Shown here one piece after another: positions 1 through 4,868 of a stretch of DNA of 5,449 nt. Within the stretch, counting starts at the first letter, position 1; each line of letters opens with the position of its first letter. The notes beneath the pieces are model-generated. The model saw only the letters and a program-made list of their open reading frames with translations. It ran no database searches and had not been told where the DNA came from. A program made the position numbers and the translations under genes. Source of the DNA: an uncultured Clostridia bacterium (GTDB taxonomy: Bacteria; Bacillota; Clostridia; Oscillospirales; CAG-272). The stretch lies in the NCBI GenBank assembly GCA_937895775.1, contig CALBLD010000282.1:1-5449 (forward strand), read 5' to 3'.

Positions 1-1693
1 GGTCGGCGATCGTGTTTATGAGCCTGTCGGCATAGAACGAGGATGTCTCGCTTCCGTCGCCGAGCTTGGGACTGTTTTTGCAGATCGCAAGCAGCTTTTC
101 CTCTCCGACAAAATTGTTCTTGCATGCGTCGAGAAGTCTGCCGAGCGGGATTTTCAGATCGATGCATACATGATCTGCGGCGGATGCGATGTCGATAAGC
201 GTTCCGAGTCCGCCGAGCGGGAGGATTACGTTTATTCTGTCAAAATATCTGCCGGCTCTTCCGATGTTTCCGCGTGCAAAGCATGCATATATCGTGAGCA
301 GTCTCGGATCGGGACCGTTCGACAGCGGCTTTCCCTCGTCCCTGATTTTTTCAAATGCCTTTTTCATCTCGTCGTGCATACTGTCAAGCAGAGCCTGTCT
401 TGAAAGTTCTGCGCCCGACAGACGCAGGTTTTCGAGTGCCTGCATTTCAAACGGAACTATATTCCTGTTGACATGCCTGAAAACATAGTCGTAGTCGCAT
501 GCGTCGGTTGCCGGCAGGGTCGGCCAGTTGCAGCCGAAATATTCGTAGGACATTGCGTCGCGGAGGCTCTCGCCTCTGTCAACATACATACGGCAGACGG
601 GTATGTCGTTGTATATGAGTATGGATGCGCTTGCCCTCATCTTGTCGACGAGAGTTTTCCATATGTCGTGATGTTCTGCAGCAAAACCCTTGCTGTATCT
701 GAATACGATAACCGGATTTTTGTATTTCGGTTCAATGTGTTCGATGAACAGTGCGGTCAGATCGCCCGCGGCCGCTATCCCGCTGTCGGGATCTGCTCCC
801 GACAGCGTAAGATACTGCGGAGCATCGTAGCAGAGGATGCGGTTCCAGCCGGTACATTTCGACGCATCGGTGCGTGCCGAGAGCTGATGCTCACCTCTGC
901 CCATTATCAGATTGTTTTTTGCATAGAAATCGTCTATCAGAAGTCCCGCATATTCTCTCGTGAGTCTGCCCGAGGCTATGTCGCTTCCGTAAAGTTCACC
1001 GAGAAACAGATCGAGCCTTCCGAGCGCAAGCGTGGGGTTGGGGGAAATGTATGCGCAGAACACAAATTCTATCGTGTAAACGAGCTGAAGTGCCTCCCAA
1101 AAGGATGACGGTGCACCCGAGGCAACGGCACGGCAGACTGCGGCACTTTCGGTAAGTCCCGCCGCCTCTGCCGCTTCCGCCGAGCGGTTCAGAAAACAGA
1201 TAAACGAATCGTAGATCATTATCGCACCCGAAAGCCAGTCGCATTGCTGTTTCGTTCCGTCTGCCGTATATCCGGCGAGCGCATCTTCCGCTTCTTTTCT
1301 GAGCGCGGGAAGTCCGACCTTTATCAGTCTGTTCCAGTCGAACGACTGATGTCCGCCGTCGTACAGAAATTTCGGTATGCCGTCAAAGCGCATGCAGTCG
1401 TTTATGTATTTTTCTCTGAATGTTTTTTCTTCTTCCTCCGAGAAACTCTCCTCGGTAGCTCTTCCTATGAGAATATCATAGTCGCTGACGGGGATCGATA
1501 CCCTTGAAAGGAAGCTTTTCATGCCCTTTCCGATTCTTAACGGCTGGCACGGCTCCCCCGCCACCTCTTTTGCCACCTCGCTCCAGAGGCGTACTCTTTC
1601 GGCGGTATAGGTGATTATCGGCTTTTCGGTCAGTGCCTTTACAGCCTCTTTTTTCATATGTGTACTTGCAGAAACGATGTTTTCCGGAAACAT
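1..1693 (-). CDS. Pyruvate formate-lyase-like glycyl radical enzyme, C-terminus off window (partial)
   Basis: This reading frame is open from ATG at 1693 to the left edge (564 codons, no stop) and encodes the N-terminal and central part of a PFL-domain glycyl radical enzyme. Family features seen in order: a GH...D...L..G segment near residues 113-127 (GHQSFDWNRLIKVGL), FWEALQLVY near 198, ALGRLDLFL near 223, PVIVFRYS near 327, IYND near 360-363, the Cys-loop FGCNWP with the candidate thiyl Cys388, and NSPKLGDGSE near residue 540. Family members run to roughly 750-850 residues, so the RVxGY-type glycyl radical loop and any activating radical-SAM enzyme gene should lie to the left. The loop is neither the PFL Cys-Cys pair nor the Cys-x-Glu of diol, choline, hydroxyproline and related GREs, so the substrate is unknown. 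The start at 1693 is preferred over an in-frame ATG at 1657 because AAAGGA lies 9 nt upstream of it. The enzyme is expected to be cytoplasmic and oxygen-sensitive. Family assignment is firm; function is open. Confidence 0.9.
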   Translation of the reverse strand, partial: MFPENIVSASTHMKKEAVKALTEKPIITYTAERVRLWSEVAKEVAGEPCQPLRIGKGMKSFLSRVSIPVSDYDILIGRATEESFSEEEEKTFREKYINDCMRFDGIPKFLYDGGHQSFDWNRLIKVGLPALRKEAEDALAGYTADGTKQQCDWLSGAIMIYDSFICFLNRSAEAAEAAGLTESAAVCRAVASGAPSSFWEALQLVYTIEFVFCAYISPNPTLALGRLDLFLGELYGSDIASGRLTREYAGLLIDDFYAKNNLIMGRGEHQLSARTDASKCTGWNRILCYDAPQYLTLSGADPDSGIAAAGDLTALFIEHIEPKYKNPVIVFRYSKGFAAEHHDIWKTLVDKMRASASILIYNDIPVCRMYVDRGESLRDAMSYEYFGCNWPTLPATDACDYDYVFRHVNRNIVPFEMQALENLRLSGAELSRQALLDSMHDEMKKAFEKIRDEGKPLSNGPDPRLLTIYACFARGNIGRAGRYFDRINVILPLGGLGTLIDIASAADHVCIDLKIPLGRLLDACKNNFVGEEKLLAICKNSPKLGDGSETSSFYADRLINTIAD

Positions 1694-1702
1694 ATGCAAA
1701 AA

Positions 1703-1708
1703 TCCTTT
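1703..1708 (-). promoter_or_regulatory. Ribosome binding site of the glycyl radical enzyme gene
   Basis: AAAGGA on the minus strand lies 9 nt before the ATG at 1693. The downstream in-frame ATG at 1657 has no comparable site, so this element decides the start and adds 12 residues (MFPENIVSASTH) to the protein. Confidence 0.75.
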
Positions 1709-1730
1709 CAACACAAGAAAATTCAAGATA

Positions 1731-1760
1731 ATTTTATCACACTTTTTGCCTGTTTGTCAA
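1731..1760 (-). promoter_or_regulatory. Sigma-A-like promoter for the glycyl radical enzyme gene
   Basis: Minus-strand TTGACA (1760-1755) is followed after 18 nt by TAAAAT (1736-1731). This predicts a start near 1724 and a leader of about 30 nt before the ATG at 1693. The promoter sits downstream of the importer's terminator, so the enzyme gene can be transcribed on its own. A short inverted repeat, GATAA-AA-TTATC (1738-1727), overlaps the -10 and could be an operator half-site pair, but it matches no regulator I recognise. Confidence 0.7.
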
Positions 1761-1783
1761 GAAAAACTCAAAATAACATAAGG

Positions 1784-1820
1784 AAAAAACAGGAAGAACG
1801 CCCGCTGTTCTTCCTGTTTT
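1784..1820 (-). terminator. Intrinsic terminator of the ABC importer operon
   Basis: A perfect 14-bp inverted repeat (1786-1799 with 1807-1820, 7-nt loop) ends on the minus strand in a run of six T. It starts 15 nt past the ATPase stop codon, and the promoter of the next gene lies just beyond it. It therefore separates the importer transcript from that of the glycyl radical enzyme. The last four pairs are A-T and merge into the U-tract, leaving about 10 mixed pairs as the stable stem. Confidence 0.9.
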
Positions 1821-1835
1821 ATGTATATGACCGGA

Positions 1836-2417
1836 TCAGATGTGTACTGTTGCGGCTGAGCCGAGCAGTTCGGCATCGGCAGGATCGTGCGTAACCAGAA
1901 TTACCGTTTTTCCGACCGTGTGTCCGCGTATGAAATCTGCGGTGCGGGCGCGCGTGTCGGCGTCAAGTCCCTTGAACGGTTCGTCAAGCAGGAGCAGATC
2001 GAAATCGGCAAGCAGAGCGCGGACGATTGCAACCCGTCTTTTCATCCCGCCCGAGTATTCGCCGACCGGCTGCTTTTCCTTCGGATCAAGCCCGACCCCG
2101 GTCAGCGCATCGGCGACCGTTTCGGATGAAAGTTTTTTGTTTACAAGCCGTATGTTCGATGAGGCATCCATGCCGTCAAGCAGACGATCCTCCTGAAAAA
2201 CGACCGATATTTTTGTTCCTTCGGGCAGATCAATTGTCCCAAAGTCCGGTTTTTCGAGTCCCATGATAAGACGCAGAAGGGTCGTTTTTCCTTTGCCGGA
2301 CATTGCGCTCACGCAGCTTACCTTACCGCCTTCGAAAACGACGCAGAGGTCGTTAAGAACGACTTTTTCGCCGTATGACTTCGTCAGGGCATTGATTTTT
2401 ATGTCGGTACCGCTCAT
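1836..2417 (-). CDS. ABC transporter ATP-binding protein, nitrate/sulfonate/taurine type
   Basis: A 193-residue nucleotide-binding subunit that would power the importer from the cytoplasmic face. All catalytic motifs are present: aromatic A-loop Tyr15, Walker A at 38-46 (AMSGKGKTT, with Ala in place of the usual first Gly), Q-loop Gln75 (VVFQED), signature YSGGM at 121-125, Walker B LLLLDEP with Asp145 and Glu146, a D-loop (GLDAD), and H-loop His177 (VTHD). It resembles SsuB/TauB-type ATPases but is short: those run to about 250 residues, and this one ends 16 residues after the H-loop. The frame extends upstream to 2507, but the ATG at 2417 is chosen for three reasons. It overlaps the permease stop as ATGA, it has AAAGGA 10 nt upstream, and the extra residues would lie inside the permease gene and before the normal family N-terminus. 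Substrate cannot be told from this subunit. Confidence 0.93.
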   Translation of the reverse strand: MSGTDIKINALTKSYGEKVVLNDLCVVFEGGKVSCVSAMSGKGKTTLLRLIMGLEKPDFGTIDLPEGTKISVVFQEDRLLDGMDASSNIRLVNKKLSSETVADALTGVGLDPKEKQPVGEYSGGMKRRVAIVRALLADFDLLLLDEPFKGLDADTRARTADFIRGHTVGKTVILVTHDPADAELLGSAATVHI

Positions 2418-3235
2418 ACTCTTGTTATCCTTTTCTCCAGAAGCCTCATTGCCGACATGAACAGCCTTGCAAAAAGCGCGCTTACCGCAACTATAACGAC
2501 CGTCCATGCAAACAGATCGGGAGTGTCAAGATATATCTTCGCCTGCTGGAGTGCTTCGCCGATCGAGTGCTTGGGGATGCCGATGACCTCGGCGGCAATC
2601 CCCGATTTCCAGCAAAGACCGAGCGACAGCTCGCATCCGGTCAGAAAGCCGGGCATTACCTGCGGAAGACACACACAGCGCAGACGCCGCAGAGGCGGTA
2701 TGCGGAATACCGCCGCCATCTCGTCAAGATCGGGGCGCAGTGAAGCGATCGCCGATAATGTGTTTGTGTATATTATCGGAAGAACCATCAGAAACGATAT
2801 GACTGTTGACAGTCGCTTTGACGGAAACCAGATCAGAACGAGGATAATAAACGATGCGACGGGTACCGTCTTTATTGCGGTCATAAGCGGAGCAAGAAGC
2901 TGTTTTATGACAGACGAGAAGGAGGCGAGAAGCGCAAGGGCAAGTCCTGCCGCAAGCGCAAGCAGAAAGCCCGATATTATCCTGATAAACGAGAGCCCGA
3001 CCGAATGCCAGAAATCTGCGGTCACGACAAGCTCAAAAAGCCTTTTTATAACCGCGATCGGCGATACAAGCAGGATATCATTTCCGATTGCCATGCTCAC
3101 AGCCTGCCATACCGCAAGCCAGAAGAGGATTGCGGCGGCACCGATCAGCCTGCGGCGCAGGGTCTGCTTTTTTGTTGTTTCTTTTTTGCTTTTATCGGCG
3201 ACTGCGCCTTTTTCAGCGTTTGTAGTAAAAATCAT
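2414..3235 (-). CDS. ABC transporter permease, nitrate/sulfonate/taurine type
   Basis: A 273-residue inner-membrane subunit of a BPD-type importer (SsuC/TauC-like). A charged, Lys-rich N-terminus (to about residue 29) is followed by about six hydrophobic segments, around residues 30-50, 80-108, 113-137, 143-163, 195-218 and 242-262. The ATPase-coupling EAA loop is at 172-195 (EMAAVFRI...LPQVMPG). Its usually conserved Gly is Arg178, encoded by CGC. The ATG at 3235 lies inside the substrate-binding protein gene (23-nt overlap). GAAGG directly abuts this ATG, and a better-spaced GGAG lies about 12 nt upstream, so translation is probably coupled to the preceding gene. A TTG at 3289 in the same frame would add 18 Arg/Ser-rich residues and is less likely. 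The stop overlaps the ATPase start. Family assignment is firm, the exact start moderately so, and the substrate is unknown. Confidence 0.92.
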   Translation of the reverse strand: MIFTTNAEKGAVADKSKKETTKKQTLRRRLIGAAAILFWLAVWQAVSMAIGNDILLVSPIAVIKRLFELVVTADFWHSVGLSFIRIISGFLLALAAGLALALLASFSSVIKQLLAPLMTAIKTVPVASFIILVLIWFPSKRLSTVISFLMVLPIIYTNTLSAIASLRPDLDEMAAVFRIPPLRRLRCVCLPQVMPGFLTGCELSLGLCWKSGIAAEVIGIPKHSIGEALQQAKIYLDTPDLFAWTVVIVAVSALFARLFMSAMRLLEKRITRV

Positions 3236-4256
3236 CCTTCGGGAGCTCTCCGCCGACCGCCTTGACGTTCTGCTTTGCAAGAACCGCAAGATAGCCCGAA
3301 AGCATCTCCTTCATTTCGTTTCCTTCGATGAATGTAATGTTGCAGTACGGGAGAGCCTTTTTTGCGACCGCCTCTGCAACAATGTCGTATTTGCCGACGA
3401 GTGCTGCCGCAGCATCGTTGTTCCCGTTCACATATTCGACCGATTTTTTGTAGTTGTCAAGAAAATCGGCAACGGCTTGCGGGTTCTTGTCGGCAAATTC
3501 GCTGCGGACGACGACAACACCGGTAATCATCGATGATTTTACCGATTCATCCTTCTGAACCGCATCCCATTCCTTTGTCAGATCGAGCGCAACGCGGATT
3601 TTGTCGCTTTTGGTCTGTGCAACCGTTACAAAGGGCTGGGGAAGCATTGCTATCGCGTTTTCGTCAGCCATGAGCGCACTGAGACATTCGGTGTGTTCGC
3701 TTTTCCATTCGATGTTCACGTCCTTCTCGGGATCGAGACCGTTCATGCCGAGGATGTAGTTGAGCGCGTATTCGGGAGTTGCGCCCTTTCCGCTCGCATA
3801 CAGTGTCTTTCCCTTGAGATCGGCTACACTCTTCACACTGTCACCGTTTTCGACTATGTAGATCACTCCGAGAGTGTTGACGGCAAGCACGCGCACGCCG
3901 CCGTTTGTCTTGTTGTAAAGAACGGACGCCAGATTGGCGGGGACTGCGGCGATGTCGATATTTCCCTGAATCAGAGCGGGAGTGACTTCATCCGCCGATG
4001 CGGCAATGTCAAATTTGTAATTGTTGCCCGTGATCTTTCCGTCGTCGTTGTCGGACATGAATTTTACAAGTCCCATGGCGGTCGGACCCTTGAGCGCGGT
4101 TACGCGGACATCGACCGGATCGGGTTTTTGTTCACCTGTAAGCGGTGCGGTTGAGGAGGATGCGGCGGTCGTCGCACTCTGATTGCCGGAGGCACATCCG
4201 ACAACCGATAATACAAGCATCGCGGATGCGAGCAGGGCAGAGAGTATTTTTTTCAT
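3213..4256 (-). CDS. ABC transporter substrate-binding lipoprotein, TauA/SsuA/NMT1-like
   Basis: A 347-residue extracytoplasmic solute receptor. It begins with a lipoprotein signal peptide: Lys2-Lys3, a hydrophobic core at about 4-19, and the lipobox V-V-G-Cys21, so Cys21 should be lipidated and anchored outside the membrane. A Thr/Ser/Ala-rich linker follows to about residue 45, then a periplasmic-binding-protein fold of the nitrate/sulfonate/taurine class. Diagnostic stretches are the early GLVKFM segment, the hinge-like PALIQGNIDIAAVP (about 113-126), LKGKTLYASGKGATPEYAL, and LMADENAIAMLPQPFV. The start has AAAGGA at 4270-4265, 8 nt upstream. It is the first gene of the importer, and its 3' end overlaps the permease by 23 nt. 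Upstream lies a terminator-containing leader, then the TM1266-family gene. The family binds sulfonates, nitrate/cyanate, pyrimidine precursors and others; nothing visible here selects a ligand. Confidence 0.92.
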   Translation of the reverse strand: MKKILSALLASAMLVLSVVGCASGNQSATTAASSSTAPLTGEQKPDPVDVRVTALKGPTAMGLVKFMSDNDDGKITGNNYKFDIAASADEVTPALIQGNIDIAAVPANLASVLYNKTNGGVRVLAVNTLGVIYIVENGDSVKSVADLKGKTLYASGKGATPEYALNYILGMNGLDPEKDVNIEWKSEHTECLSALMADENAIAMLPQPFVTVAQTKSDKIRVALDLTKEWDAVQKDESVKSSMITGVVVVRSEFADKNPQAVADFLDNYKKSVEYVNGNNDAAAALVGKYDIVAEAVAKKALPYCNITFIEGNEMKEMLSGYLAVLAKQNVKAVGGELPKDDFYYKR

Positions 4257-4306
4257 GGTTTTGTTCCTTTCTTCCGGTTTTTTTGTCGGAAAACAGATAT
4301 ATTATC

Positions 4307-4340
4307 AAAAACGCCGCATCTTTGAAAGAGAGATGCGGCG
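4307..4340 (-). terminator. Intrinsic terminator between the TM1266-family gene and the importer
   Basis: A perfect 10-bp GC-rich inverted repeat (4340-4331 with 4321-4312, 9-nt loop) is followed on the minus strand by five T (4311-4307). It lies 51 nt before the substrate-binding protein start and about 130 nt after the TM1266-family stop. It can end the short upstream transcript or serve as the expression platform of an attenuator. No strong promoter is visible between it and the importer: GATAAT follows the stem, but without a fitting -35. Some read-through is therefore probably how the importer is expressed. Confidence 0.88.
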
Positions 4341-4348
4341 CAGGAACA

Positions 4349-4434
4349 GGCAGTTTGCCCGACGGCGGCACATCCCGTCTTTCGCCTTAAACCCGATTGC
4401 GGGTTTTCGGTGTCAGGGGGACACAGCGTCTGTG
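4349..4434 (-). other. Structured leader of unknown class ahead of the importer terminator
   Basis: Read on the minus strand, this stretch holds a chain of small hairpins. CACAG/CTGTG (4434-4422) competes with GTGTC/GACAC (4424-4410). A 7-bp AAACCCG/CGGGTTT stem with a 4-nt loop follows (4406-4389), then GACGG/CCGTC (4379-4361) and GGCA/TGCC (4359-4349). The intrinsic terminator comes directly after. The segment GGGATGTG (4376-4369) can pair with CGCATCTC (4337-4330) in the terminator's 5' arm through 8 pairs, two of them G-U, and so could act as an antiterminator. I do not recognise the conserved cores of the TPP, cobalamin, SAM, FMN, glycine, guanidine, ZTP, c-di-GMP or Moco riboswitches. 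It may be a new leader class or simply a structured intergenic remnant; a regulatory role is inferred. Confidence 0.4.
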
Positions 4435-4467
4435 ATTTCGTTGTAAATAAAAGATATACGGCAAATG

Positions 4468-4716
4468 TCAGGACTTCTTCGAATATGTCGCTTTTGCTGA
4501 TACTCCGTCAAGTTTGCCGAGCGTACCGGTCAGTGAATTGATGACATCCTGCGGCGCATCAACCGCAATGCAGATTATGTTGACGCCCTTCTTTTCGTAG
4601 GGTATCCCCATTCTCCCGATTATATACCTGCCGTTTCTGTGAAGAAGATCGTTGAGCTCGGTCGCCGATTCGGGATTTTCAACAAGTATACTGATTACCG
4701 CAACGCGTGTTTCCAT
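4468..4716 (-). CDS. TM1266-family protein, putative iron-only hydrogenase system regulator
   Basis: An 82-residue protein that I recognise as the TM1266 family (annotated as iron-only hydrogenase system putative regulator). It has a small ACT/NikR-C-like alpha/beta fold. The family pattern runs the full length: METRVAVISILVE at the start, the strongly conserved YIIGRMGIPY at 31-40, then GVNIICIAVDAP and a C-terminal LTGTLGKLDGVSAKATYSK. Members often occur beside hydE, hydF and hydG, the maturases of [FeFe]-hydrogenase, and are thought to have a regulatory or ligand-sensing role; the biochemical function is unproven, and none of the maturases is in this window. The start is supported by AGAGGTG at 4731-4725, 8 nt upstream, and a consensus promoter. 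It is the promoter-proximal gene ahead of the importer, 211 nt away and separated by the structured leader. Family call is strong, function tentative. Confidence 0.9.
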   Translation of the reverse strand: METRVAVISILVENPESATELNDLLHRNGRYIIGRMGIPYEKKGVNIICIAVDAPQDVINSLTGTLGKLDGVSAKATYSKKS

Positions 4717-4747
4717 ATGATCTGCACCTCTGCTTTTATTCGTTTAT

Positions 4748-4776
4748 ATTTTAACACAATAATCTCTCCGTGTCAA
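4748..4776 (-). promoter_or_regulatory. Sigma-A-like promoter for the TM1266-family gene and probably the importer
   Basis: Minus-strand TTGACA (4776-4771) is separated by exactly 17 nt from TAAAAT (4753-4748), a near-consensus promoter. The predicted start is near 4741, giving a leader of about 25 nt. It diverges from the phosphorylase promoter, with the two -35 boxes about 32 nt apart, so one regulator bound between them could affect both. Confidence 0.8.
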
Positions 4777-4808
4777 GCGGAAGATCGGGAAGAGCGTGTA
4801 AAAAAAGG

Positions 4809-4837
4809 TTGACTTGCGGATAATTATGTTGTATAAT
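4809..4837 (+). promoter_or_regulatory. Sigma-A-like promoter for the purine nucleoside phosphorylase gene
   Basis: TTGACT (4809-4814), a 17-nt spacer and a perfect TATAAT (4832-4837) predict a start near 4844 and a leader of about 25 nt. A strong ribosome binding site (AAGGAGA, 4854-4860) follows, 8 nt before the ATG. Both elements near consensus suggest robust expression. Confidence 0.88.
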
Positions 4838-4868
4838 TTTCACACCGATTGTTAAGGAGAGAATTTAT

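Noticed and set aside
473..1108. A 211-codon open frame on the plus strand, and a shorter one at 189-488
   Set aside because: Both are antisense to the glycyl radical enzyme frame, which runs uninterrupted to the left edge with recognisable PFL-family motifs throughout.
1657..1657. ATG at 1657 as the glycyl radical enzyme start
   Set aside because: It lacks a spaced ribosome binding site. The in-frame ATG at 1693 has AAAGGA 9 nt upstream and a matching promoter.
2457..3536. A 359-codon open frame on the plus strand
   Set aside because: It lies antisense to the permease and binding-protein genes, which carry clear family motifs. Its translation is low-complexity and rich in Arg, Ser and Ile with no domain, and it has no convincing ribosome binding site.
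3693..4154. A 153-codon plus-strand frame opposite the binding protein
   Set aside because: It is an antisense shadow of a well-supported lipoprotein gene; no domain or start signal was seen.
4389..4406. The AAACCCG/CGGGTTT hairpin as a plus-strand terminator
   Set aside because: It is only 7 bp with a short T-run on the plus strand, and no plus-strand gene ends nearby. It is better treated as part of the minus-strand leader.
4349..4440. A ZTP (pfl-motif) riboswitch, suggested by GCCGCC...GGGCA-like bases and the nearby PFL-family gene
   Set aside because: The conserved first-domain core and the contiguous CCGCCUGGGC-type second segment of that class are absent. The element precedes the importer rather than the GRE gene.
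4741..4760. A Rex-like redox operator (TTGTG... near the TM1266-family promoter)
   Set aside because: Only one half resembles TTGTGxx; the matching inverted half (TTCACAA or TTAACAA) is not at the required spacing.
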